Positions 43,353 to 52,638 of a stretch of DNA of 64,000 nt are shown here, one piece after another; within the stretch, counting starts at the first letter, position 1, and each line of letters starts with the position of its first letter. Where the stretch lies: the NCBI GenBank assembly GCA_015056765.1, contig SVFQ01000003.1:146659-210658 (forward strand), written 5' to 3'. A model generated the notes under the pieces. It was not told the origin of the DNA. It saw only the letters and a program-made list of their open reading frames with translations, and made no database searches. Source of the DNA: Lachnospiraceae bacterium. GTDB taxonomy: Bacteria > Bacillota > Clostridia > Lachnospirales > Lachnospiraceae. A program made the position numbers and the translations under genes.

Positions 43353-45443
43353 ATGGCAACAGTAGATAAAACAAAAGAAGCAGCCTTTCAAAAAGAAATA
43401 GAGAAACTGATTCGTGAACTTACCTTAGATGAAAAAATCGGCATGATTCACGGAGCAGAGTTGTTCCGTACAAAAGCAGTGGAACGCCTGGGAATCCCGG
43501 CACTTACCATGTCGGATGGACCTGCCGGCGTCAGAGCAGAGTTTCAGCCAAAAGAGTGGATGCTGGTGGGTAATACGGATGACTATGTGACCTACCTGCC
43601 TTGCATCAGCGCCGTAGCCGCCACCTGGAATCCGGAAAGAGCAATGGATGCCGGAGATGTATTAGGCCGGGAAGCAAGAGGCAGAGGAAAAGATATTATC
43701 TTAGCACCGGGGGTGAATTTAAAACGTACGCCGTTAAATGGCCGTAACTTTGAATACTTCAGTGAAGACCCCAGACTTACCGTAGATCTTGCAGCTCCTT
43801 TTGTAAAGGGTGTGCAGAAATCCGATGTGGCTGCATGTGTGAAGCACTATGCCTTGAATCATCAGGAAACCGCCAGACTGGAAGTGGATGCAGAAATCGA
43901 CGAAGAAGTGCTTCGCAATCTTTATTTAAAGGTCTATGAAGAAATCATAGAGAAAGCAATGCCTCTTAGTATGATGAGTGCATACAACAAGATTTATGGC
44001 ACTTATTGCAGCGAACAGCCTTTATTACTAGATCAGATATTACGCAAAGAATGGGGCTACGATGGTCTGGTGGTATCCGACTGGGGTGCTGTCAGATCCA
44101 CAGATGCTGTACGACATGGAAATGACGTGGAAATGTCCGTTACTTATAATTTTGATGACTACCATTTTGCGAAGCCTTTAAAGGAAAAGGTAGAAAAGGG
44201 AGAAGTGGATATTCGCTTTATAGATGAAAAGGTAGCGCATATTCTGCTACTGATGTATCGTCTTCGCATGATTGGTGAGGAGAAAGACAAACGTAAATCC
44301 GGCTCATACAATACTGCTGAAAACAGAGCAAAAGCACTAGACATTGCAAGAGAAAGCATCGTACTTTTGAAAAACGAGAAAAAGACGCTCCCACTTTCCA
44401 AGGATGCTTTAAGAGGAAAACGCGTGCTTTTGGTGGGAGAAAATGCCAACCGTATTCATTCTAATGGAGGCGGCAGTGCAGAAATCAAAGCTCTTTATGA
44501 ATTGTCACCTTTGATGGGTATCAAGTCACTTCTAGGTGGCAATACAAAAGTGGAGTATTTACCTGGCTATATCAGCAAGTTAGATGCTTCCATGACGCCG
44601 GAAGGAACCAACTGGCAGGCCATCAGTCTGGAAAATGCAGGCGGACAGACAGAAGCACAGACGAAGGCAAATCAATTGTTAGAAGAAAAACGAGCAGCCT
44701 TGCGGGAAGAAGTGCTTTCTGTTTGTGAGCAGTATGACCAGATTATTTTCGTAGGTGGACTGAACCACGATATGGATTCAGAAGGTTTAGATCGAAAAGA
44801 TATTGATTTACCTTATGAGCAGAATGAACTGCTAGTGAAACTACTGGAAAAAAGAAAGGATACAGTGGTTGTGATGCTGGGCGGTGGCTGTGTAGACATG
44901 ACCAAGTGGCTTTCTCATTGTGACTCCTTAGTATGGATGTACTATAACGGTATGGAAGGCGGTAGAGCCCTGGCGGAAACCTTATTTGGAGAGGTCAATC
45001 CAAGCGGTCATTTGCCGGAGACCTTTTATTGCAAAAAGGAAGACTGCTCCGGTGTATCTGTTGGAGACTGTGGAGACCCGGATATGGTGCATTATAAAGA
45101 AGGCATGGAAATCGGTTATCGATATACGGAGAAACATCAGATTCCGGTGCAGTTCCCCTTTGGCTATGGCTTAAGCTATAGTGAATTTGAACTGCAGGCA
45201 GCGAGTATGGAGAATGGAAAGCTGGATGCTACAGTAGCAAATCTGTCTGACCGAGAGGGTATGGCGGTGTTACAGGTCTATCGTCTGGCAGATGATGAAC
45301 TTACTTATCCGGAGCTTGTTGCTTTTCAAAAAGTAGAAGTGCCGGCAAAGGGGAAAATAAATACACAGATTTACATGACAAATTATGATCCCAAAAAAAC
45401 ATACGGAATCGGATTTCATGTAGGCGATTACAAGATGATATAG
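43353..45443 (+). CDS. GH3 beta-glucosidase, intracellular
   Basis: 696-residue family 3 enzyme without signal peptide. The (beta/alpha) domain holds LTMSDGPAGVR, LAPGVNLKRTPLNGRNFEYFSEDP-type segments, KHYALNHQE and Asp243 in LVVSDWGAV as nucleophile. The alpha/beta sandwich domain follows with VLLVGENANRIHSNGGGS, then a C-terminal fibronectin-like domain. Arrangement and context point to beta-glucosidase removing glucose from the xyloglucan backbone after debranching, though GH3 also includes beta-xylosidases. It is the last gene of the locus. Confidence 0.9.
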   Translation: MATVDKTKEAAFQKEIEKLIRELTLDEKIGMIHGAELFRTKAVERLGIPALTMSDGPAGVRAEFQPKEWMLVGNTDDYVTYLPCISAVAATWNPERAMDAGDVLGREARGRGKDIILAPGVNLKRTPLNGRNFEYFSEDPRLTVDLAAPFVKGVQKSDVAACVKHYALNHQETARLEVDAEIDEEVLRNLYLKVYEEIIEKAMPLSMMSAYNKIYGTYCSEQPLLLDQILRKEWGYDGLVVSDWGAVRSTDAVRHGNDVEMSVTYNFDDYHFAKPLKEKVEKGEVDIRFIDEKVAHILLLMYRLRMIGEEKDKRKSGSYNTAENRAKALDIARESIVLLKNEKKTLPLSKDALRGKRVLLVGENANRIHSNGGGSAEIKALYELSPLMGIKSLLGGNTKVEYLPGYISKLDASMTPEGTNWQAISLENAGGQTEAQTKANQLLEEKRAALREEVLSVCEQYDQIIFVGGLNHDMDSEGLDRKDIDLPYEQNELLVKLLEKRKDTVVVMLGGGCVDMTKWLSHCDSLVWMYYNGMEGGRALAETLFGEVNPSGHLPETFYCKKEDCSGVSVGDCGDPDMVHYKEGMEIGYRYTEKHQIPVQFPFGYGLSYSEFELQAASMENGKLDATVANLSDREGMAVLQVYRLADDELTYPELVAFQKVEVPAKGKINTQIYMTNYDPKKTYGIGFHVGDYKMI

Positions 45444-45452
45444 TTTTTATTT

Positions 45453-45540
45453 CTACAATATGGCGAATTAGTCAACCAATCTTCGCGGAATTGTAGGTGT
45501 AGTAAGGGACAGAGCAGGTTTATACTGAAACTGTCCCTTA
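45453..45540 (+). terminator. Two hairpins at the 3' end of the glycan locus
   Basis: CTACAAT plus GGCGAA (45453-45467) pairs with TTCGC and ATTGTAG (45482-45496), with internal mismatches. TAAGGGACAG (45503-45512) pairs with CTGTCCCTTA (45531-45540). Only a weak T-run follows (ATTGCATTTT), so termination efficiency is uncertain. Confidence 0.6.
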
Positions 45541-45542
45541 TA

Positions 45543-45601
45543 TTGCATTTTAGCGGCGTTTATGGGATAATGTTAAAGGTTTGTCAAACTAGACAAACCT
45601 T
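45543..45601 (+). promoter_or_regulatory. Promoter and inverted repeat before the anchored-protein pair
   Basis: TTGCAT (45543-45548), 17-base spacer, GATAAT (45566-45571). Immediately downstream AAGGTTTGTC (45576-45585) and GACAAACCTT (45592-45601) form a perfect ten-base inverted repeat with a six-base loop. It could be a repressor operator at the start site or a 5'-end hairpin on the message. Confidence 0.6.
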
Positions 45602-45626
45602 CCAAAAGTAAAGGAGATTATGAGAA

Positions 45627-47138
45627 ATGGGAATGAATTTTGATCCTATGACAGGAGAACCTCTGAACACAGACGAAACTGTGAAAGAGGTCACAGAGAC
45701 TACTGAAGAAGTAACAGAGACTACTGAAAGTACTACAGCAAATGTCGTAGAACCACAGCCTACAGTTTATGCAGGGGTTACTGATGCGACAGAGAAGACA
45801 AGCATTTTCAAGAACAAAGCGTTCATTGGTGTGGTGGCTACTGTAGCAGCTGTAGCAGTTGTTGCCGGTGTAGCACATGCAGCATTCGGCGGCGGTACCA
45901 ATGGCAAGATTTTAAAAGCCGGTGCTAATACCCTGAAAGCAGAAGCTGGCCTTAAGGACTTAGGCCAGGCAGCCTTCCTTGCAAAAGGTGACTACAACAT
46001 CAAAGTAGAAGGCGAAGTAGAAGATATGAGCATCAATGCAGACTTCAATCGCAATCGTGGTAAGAAGCTGATGTCTCTTGACTCTGAAGTGGAATACGAA
46101 GGCGTCAGCACGAAGCTTCAGATGTTTATGGATGATAAGATTATCCAGGTAGCTATTCCGCTTTTGACTGATGATGTTATGTCTTACAACTATGTAGATG
46201 AGAAAGACGGCTATGTGGTTGATATGGTAGAGGAAGAGGGCTTGGAAATCGAGGATATCGATAAGCTCTTTGCATCTATCAATCAAGACTTTGATGAGAA
46301 ACAGGCTAAGTTAACTGCTGATGTGACCAAAGTTACCGACGAGCATTTCAAAAAACTGAAATTCAAAAAGGTTAAAGCAGAGCAGTTTGAAGTAAACGGT
46401 AAAAAGCAGAAATGTACTGGTTATACCACTGTTTTAGACGAAGACACTTTGACTGATTGGTTAGAAGATTACAAAGATGCATTTGTAAGCTACTATTCTG
46501 ACTTAGGCGAAGAAGTTGCATTCTTCGAAGACTATGCTGATAGCTATGAAGATTCTTTTGATGAAGTCATTGATTCCATTGAGGATATGGATGATTTAGA
46601 TCTGACCTTCTTCTTATACAAGAAACAGTATGCAGCAATCCGTCTTGCTAACGATGATGATACAACTTTAGAAGTTGATTTCAAGGGTGGCGAATACCCA
46701 ATGCAGAACCTTTTGGTATCCTGGGATTCTGACGCAGAAGATGGTGAATTTGAAATCGTTACAGAAGTAAAGAAAGATCAGGTTACAAAAGAGTTTGAGT
46801 TAAACGGTAACGAAGTAGCTTCTCTAGAGTATAATAAGAAATCCGGTGAATACGAATTCCAGTATAAAGGTGATTATGATGAAATAAAGCTGGAAGGTAC
46901 TTATCTTTCCAAGTCTGATTCCATCACCTTCTCTATCAATAAGTTTAAAGCCGGTTCTGAGTCTTTGGATATGGACTTAACCGTAACCATCAGCAAAGGC
47001 TCCAAAATCATGGATAAACTTGCAGATGAGGACGATGCATTTGATGTAGGTAATGCAGACGAGGAAGATTGGGAAGACCTTACGAAAGAATTCTACGAAG
47101 CAATTTATGAAAATGATGAACTGATGGATTTATTCTAA
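45627..47138 (+). CDS. Membrane-anchored acidic extracytoplasmic protein, unknown function
   Basis: 503 residues. A cytoplasmic Thr/Glu-rich segment with imperfect repeats of TETTEEV (about 18-38) precedes one membrane helix (about 70-92, AFIGVVATVAAVAVVAGVAH), then a long Asp/Glu/Lys-rich extracytoplasmic domain of alternating beta-like strands. The DNA for the TE repeats holds a 15-base direct repeat (45693-45707 and 45714-45728). I recognise no catalytic motif; the style recalls large uncharacterised Lachnospiraceae membrane proteins. ATG 45627 follows AAGGAG by ten bases. It is paired with the zinc-ribbon protein 54 bases downstream and shares its layout. Confidence 0.75.
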   Translation: MGMNFDPMTGEPLNTDETVKEVTETTEEVTETTESTTANVVEPQPTVYAGVTDATEKTSIFKNKAFIGVVATVAAVAVVAGVAHAAFGGGTNGKILKAGANTLKAEAGLKDLGQAAFLAKGDYNIKVEGEVEDMSINADFNRNRGKKLMSLDSEVEYEGVSTKLQMFMDDKIIQVAIPLLTDDVMSYNYVDEKDGYVVDMVEEEGLEIEDIDKLFASINQDFDEKQAKLTADVTKVTDEHFKKLKFKKVKAEQFEVNGKKQKCTGYTTVLDEDTLTDWLEDYKDAFVSYYSDLGEEVAFFEDYADSYEDSFDEVIDSIEDMDDLDLTFFLYKKQYAAIRLANDDDTTLEVDFKGGEYPMQNLLVSWDSDAEDGEFEIVTEVKKDQVTKEFELNGNEVASLEYNKKSGEYEFQYKGDYDEIKLEGTYLSKSDSITFSINKFKAGSESLDMDLTVTISKGSKIMDKLADEDDAFDVGNADEEDWEDLTKEFYEAIYENDELMDLF

Positions 47139-47198
47139 CTAATCTAAATCAGAAAAATAAGGGAGGACTTGTTCCTCCCATAAGTGTGAGGGATGAAA

Positions 47199-49574
47199 AT
47201 GAAGTGTAAGAATTGTGGAGCAGAGCTCCCGGAAGGTGCAATGTTCTGTGCAGAATGCGGCACCAAAGTAGAAGTAGAAGAGACACCTGTAGTTGAGACA
47301 CCGGCAGAAGAAACAGAAACTCCTGTTGCAGAAGAAACAGAAACAACAGAAACTCCTGTTGTAGAAGAAGCACCTGTTGTAGAAGAAGCACCTGTTGCAG
47401 AAACACCTGTAGCAGAGACTCCTGCAGCTGAGGAAACACCGGTTGTATCTCCGATTCCGGCAGAACCGGAAAAGAAGAAAGGCCATGCATCCGTTATCAT
47501 TGGCGTTGTGGCTATTGTGGTACTTGTTGTCCTTGGTGTATTCCTTGGAAAACATTTCTTTGGCGGTAAAAAAAGCGTCAATGAAAACATGGTTGTATAC
47601 CTTAGAAAAAACGTACTTTGCGTGAATAAGAATATCACTGCAAAGAAACCTAAGGTTTATGAGATTGCAAAGATTTCCGGCGTAGATGATGATGAATATC
47701 CATCTTACCTGTATTCTTTCTACTATGGATATGGTACAGATGAATTCTACTTCTTTTCTAAAGTAGATACAGAGGATGGAGTAGGTACACTTTCCAGAAT
47801 CAATCTAAAGAAAGCCAAAAAAGATGTAGACAAAAATGAATCCTTGATTCAGGAAATTGATACCAAAGTATCTTTAAACGATATTCGTGTAATCGATAAG
47901 GATAAAGTCCTTTACATCAAAGGCGATGACAAATTGATGCTGTACAATGGCAAAGATTCTGTAGATTTAGCAAAAGATGTAGAAGATTTTGAACTGAACG
48001 ACAAAAACACAAAAGTTCTTCTTAAGAAAGTGTCTGACGAGGATGATTCCGAGCTTTATGATCTTTCTATCATGGAAGTAAAAGCGGGCGCAGATGAAGA
48101 AGAGATTGCAAAAGATGTATATCCTTTCGAGTTTGAAGCAGATCTTTGCATCTATGGATCCGATTATGATGAGGATAACGGAAGCTACGATGACCTTTAT
48201 ATCTACAAGGATGGCAGCAAAGAGCCTGAAAAGGTAGCAGAAAACGTAAATGACGTATTCTTTGTAGGATATAAACAGGAGAATTTCTTCTATACAACGG
48301 TAGATACTATCAAAGTAAATCTTTACGATTTGATTGACGATCCAAAGGCAGAAAAAGAAAAAGATATTCACGAACCTGAAAAGAAAGAATTTTATGTGGC
48401 ATCCAGCGAAGAGGACGCAATCAGCGACTCTGATAAGGATGTCATCAAAAAGTACTATAACAATGATGTAACAAAGGCCGTTACAGATTGCTGCATAAAG
48501 GATAGTGATACAGGATTGTATCGCTATTACAACTCAGATGAGCGTAAGACGTACTATTTCAATGCAGATACCAATGAATGGTTTGTATATGATGAAGATG
48601 CTTATTATGGTGCATATGAAGCATATTATGAAGTAGCAGGCCGTGTAGAATTAAGAGAAGAGTTAAAGGCTCAGGAAGTAGAGACAAGTGTATACCAGCT
48701 TTGCAGCTATGAGAATGGTAAGGCAAAAGTGGTAGCAGATAATGTGAACGCTGGTGATATCTATACGGATGAGAATATTGTATTCTTCTCTAAAGTAGAC
48801 CCGGATTCTTCTGTAGGAAAAGTAAGCATCGACGATATTTATGATGCAGATGATGCCATGTATCAACTTGGTGTTGGCCCTTACAGAGGAGATAGCGCAT
48901 ATCATTCTGCTGAGAACTTTGATGGTGCTTATAACTACTATGTAGTTGGCGGCGAGGCTACAGAAATCGAGTTGGATGGTACCTTGTACGAGCTTCATGT
49001 TGAAGACGAAGGTAAATCTCTTGTAGTAGAATCCCTGGAGAAGAAGGAGAAAGACGGATATACCATCTCCATCTATCCAATCAAAGGCAATAAACTTGGT
49101 GAAGCAAATACCATTAAAGATAAAGGTTGCTATGCAATCTTTGAAGATGGTAAATATCTGTACTTTACTGATTATGATGATAATGAAGCTACTCTTTGCG
49201 CATTTGATGGTAAGGAAAGCAAAAAGATTGCAAAAGATGTATGCGTATCCGGCTCTAACTACTATGCAGAAGATGGTCATTACATCTTAGCGAAAGACTC
49301 TGAATTTGGTAAGGACGATTATCAGATTTTCAATGAAAAAGGTGATAAGACCAAATTAGCAGATGAAGTGAAAGACTTCACTTACTATGGTCCAAACAAG
49401 ATTCTCTTCCTTTCCGGTAAGTCCAAAGGTGAACTTTGCTTATACAAGGGCGAAGATGATATTGTTACCTTAGATAAGAAAGTTGTAAAATACTGGTCCA
49501 GAGGTGGTAAGATGACTTCTTATCTCAGCGGATATATGTATATTGATGACTATGATTATGGAGAAGATGAATAA
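47199..49574 (+). CDS. Zinc-ribbon membrane protein with large extracytoplasmic domain
   Basis: 791 residues. The N-terminus is a zinc ribbon, CKNCGAELPEGAMFCAECG, two CxxC knuckles. A low-complexity linker of Glu, Thr, Pro and Val (about 26-95) leads to one membrane helix (about 97-118) and a 670-residue acidic extracytoplasmic region with many short repeats ending in Tyr, Asp or Val that look like a beta-propeller. ATG 47193 is in frame but GAGGG touches it; ATG 47199 has correct spacing. Function unknown. The zinc ribbon on the inside and propeller outside suggest signal or protein contact across the membrane. A good terminator follows. Confidence 0.75.
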   Translation: MKCKNCGAELPEGAMFCAECGTKVEVEETPVVETPAEETETPVAEETETTETPVVEEAPVVEEAPVAETPVAETPAAEETPVVSPIPAEPEKKKGHASVIIGVVAIVVLVVLGVFLGKHFFGGKKSVNENMVVYLRKNVLCVNKNITAKKPKVYEIAKISGVDDDEYPSYLYSFYYGYGTDEFYFFSKVDTEDGVGTLSRINLKKAKKDVDKNESLIQEIDTKVSLNDIRVIDKDKVLYIKGDDKLMLYNGKDSVDLAKDVEDFELNDKNTKVLLKKVSDEDDSELYDLSIMEVKAGADEEEIAKDVYPFEFEADLCIYGSDYDEDNGSYDDLYIYKDGSKEPEKVAENVNDVFFVGYKQENFFYTTVDTIKVNLYDLIDDPKAEKEKDIHEPEKKEFYVASSEEDAISDSDKDVIKKYYNNDVTKAVTDCCIKDSDTGLYRYYNSDERKTYYFNADTNEWFVYDEDAYYGAYEAYYEVAGRVELREELKAQEVETSVYQLCSYENGKAKVVADNVNAGDIYTDENIVFFSKVDPDSSVGKVSIDDIYDADDAMYQLGVGPYRGDSAYHSAENFDGAYNYYVVGGEATEIELDGTLYELHVEDEGKSLVVESLEKKEKDGYTISIYPIKGNKLGEANTIKDKGCYAIFEDGKYLYFTDYDDNEATLCAFDGKESKKIAKDVCVSGSNYYAEDGHYILAKDSEFGKDDYQIFNEKGDKTKLADEVKDFTYYGPNKILFLSGKSKGELCLYKGEDDIVTLDKKVVKYWSRGGKMTSYLSGYMYIDDYDYGEDE
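47361..47396 (+). repeat. Tandem 18-base repeat in the EAPV linker
   Basis: GTAGAAGAAGCACCTGTT occurs twice in a row (47361-47378, 47379-47396), within a wider set of imperfect copies between 47281 and 47440. Copy number could change by slippage without breaking the frame. Confidence 0.85.
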
Positions 49575-49587
49575 TCCATAAAGATAG

Positions 49588-49625
49588 AAAAGGGCGTTGT
49601 TTCCTAGTGGGCAACGCCCTTTTTT
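49588..49625 (+). terminator. Rho-independent terminator of the zinc-ribbon gene
   Basis: AAAAGGGCGTTG (49588-49599) pairs with CAACGCCCTTTT (49612-49623), with the T-run continuing to 49625. Confidence 0.92.
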
Positions 49626-49675
49626 CATAGCAAAAAGAAACTGTGTTTTTTTCGTGAAAAGCAGGGGAAAGTCCC

Positions 49676-49743
49676 TTGACATTTGTAGGTAATTGCAATA
49701 CTATAATTTATAGTTGTTAGCACTCAAATGAAAAGAGTGCTAA
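49676..49743 (+). promoter_or_regulatory. groESL promoter with CIRCE element
   Basis: TTGACA (49676-49681) is followed by TACTAT at 17 bases (49699-49704) or TATAAT at 20 bases (49702-49707). The CIRCE operator TTAGCACTC-N9-GAGTGCTAA occupies 49717-49743 and is a perfect match, so HrcA repression is expected. Confidence 0.95.
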
Positions 49744-49767
49744 TAAGAATAAAAGGAGGCGTACAAC

Positions 49768-50040
49768 ATGAAATTAGTACCACTTGGAGACAGAGTTGTT
49801 TTAAAACAGTTAGTAGCAGAAGAGACTACCAAATCAGGTATCGTGATTCCTGGCCAGGAGAAAGAAAAACCTCAGCAGGCTGAAGTTATCGCAGTAGGAC
49901 CTGGTACAGATAAAGTGAAAATGGAAGTAAAGGTAAAAGACAAGGTAATCTATTCCAAATATTCCGGAACAGAAGTAAAGTTGGATGATGAGAAATTCAT
50001 CGTTGTAAAACAGGAAGATATCTTAGCAATTATCAAATAA
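49768..50040 (+). CDS. groES: Co-chaperonin GroES
   Basis: The 90-residue lid of the GroEL chaperonin. MKLVPLGDRVVLKQ at the start, the mobile loop EETTKSGIVIPGQ (about residues 17-29) and the ending EDILAII are family features. AAAGGAGG precedes ATG 49768, and the CIRCE site lies 25 bases upstream. Groel follows after 26 bases. Confidence 0.97.
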   Translation: MKLVPLGDRVVLKQLVAEETTKSGIVIPGQEKEKPQQAEVIAVGPGTDKVKMEVKVKDKVIYSKYSGTEVKLDDEKFIVVKQEDILAIIK

Positions 50041-50063
50041 TAGATTGACGAAAGAAGGAATGA

Positions 50064-51689
<1,626 letters not shown>

Positions 51690-51710
51690 CTTGAGGACAT
51701 AAGGACATAA

Positions 51711-51736
51711 GGACCGACGAAAGTCGGTCCTTTTTC
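51711..51736 (+). terminator. Rho-independent terminator of groESL
   Basis: AGGACCGAC (51711-51719) pairs with GTCGGTCCT (51724-51732) around a GAAA loop, followed by T to 51736. Confidence 0.93.
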
Positions 51737-51815
51737 GTTGCTTTCTTTTCTGGTAATTAGTATACTTAGAACTAAGGGGAAATTCTATTTTCCATTTCAT
51801 CGTTGGAGGCATGGG

Positions 51816-52574
51816 ATGGCGGAAAAAAACGTACTACTTATTGGGGCTAAGGAAACATTTTTAATAAAAGTACTGGAAAAGAAGATCATCGAATCCGGGG
51901 CAAATGTTGTATTTGCACCTTGGAGTGTAGATTCCATTAATCAGAACTGGGCTACCACTTCCCTGGTGATTCTCTATATGGACACGGGGGACTTACCGAA
52001 AAGCGATATTATCAGCTTCTTATCGGATAAGATGCGGGATGATGAAAAAGGGATGTTCATCATTGGAGACAAGAATGATATACTGGACATCCAGGACCGT
52101 TTTGATCAGGAACTGATTTATAAGATATTCTATCGTCCGTTAGACAATGAAGACTTTGTAAAAACGCTGGGAGATGTATTAAATAAGATTCAGGCCGGAG
52201 AGTTCAAAAAAAGTATTTTGGTAGTGGATGACGATGCCAATTACTTAGGTATTGTACGAGAATGGCTGAAGAATGATTATAAAGTTTCTATGGTTTCTTC
52301 AGGTATGCAGGCAATTAAGTGGCTTGGAAAGAATAAGGCAGATTTGATTCTGCTAGATCATGAGATGCCGGTTACCAGCGGTCCACAGGTATTAGAGATG
52401 CTTCGCGCTGATTCCGAGACCAGTTCCATTCCGGTGATATTTTTAACCGGTAAGGGAGATAAGGAAAGCGTTATGAAGGTAGTGGCCCTTAAGCCGGAAG
52501 GATACTTCTTAAAGACCATTCAGAAGGATGAATTACTGAAGAACTTAGAGGAGTTCTTTTTGAAAAGAAAATAG
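51816..52574 (+). CDS. Protein of two receiver domains, the first degenerate
   Basis: 252 residues. The C-terminal half (about 133-252) is a standard CheY-like receiver: ILVVDDDANYL, phosphorylated Asp181 in LILLDHEMP, Thr in VIFLTGKGD, Lys in GYFLKTI. The N-terminal half (1-125) keeps the fold's outline with Asp56 in LYMDTGD and YRPLD where a KP would be, but lacks the acidic pair. There is no output domain, so it acts by protein contact. The frame is open upstream, but ATG 51816 with GGAGG six bases earlier is the start. No kinase gene is adjacent. Confidence 0.82.
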   Translation: MAEKNVLLIGAKETFLIKVLEKKIIESGANVVFAPWSVDSINQNWATTSLVILYMDTGDLPKSDIISFLSDKMRDDEKGMFIIGDKNDILDIQDRFDQELIYKIFYRPLDNEDFVKTLGDVLNKIQAGEFKKSILVVDDDANYLGIVREWLKNDYKVSMVSSGMQAIKWLGKNKADLILLDHEMPVTSGPQVLEMLRADSETSSIPVIFLTGKGDKESVMKVVALKPEGYFLKTIQKDELLKNLEEFFLKRK

Positions 52575-52579
52575 CGTGA

Positions 52580-52620
52580 AACCATCCCGGCACTGCATAC
52601 AGAGCGAGGATGGTTTTTTT
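52580..52620 (+). terminator. Rho-independent terminator of the receiver gene
   Basis: AACCATCC (52580-52587) pairs with GGATGGTT (52608-52615) across a 20-base loop, followed by T to 52620. Confidence 0.88.
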
Positions 52621-52638
52621 ATGAATGAATAGAGCAAC

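Noticed and set aside
45620..45643. Seven-codon frame overlapping the start of the 45627 gene
   Set aside because: It lies in a shifted frame at poor spacing from the ribosome site and ends quickly; probably chance rather than a regulatory leader peptide.
47139..47638. Overlapping minus-strand frames rich in Ser/Gly/Val or Cys/Phe/Arg opposite the zinc-ribbon gene
   Set aside because: They mirror the EAPV/ETP repeats of the real gene in other frames; composition is an artefact of the repeats.
48663..49280. 205-codon minus-strand hydrophobic frame
   Set aside because: Antisense to the Asp/Lys/Glu-rich outer domain; such codons read as Ile/Phe/Val on the other strand, so the apparent membrane protein is a shadow.
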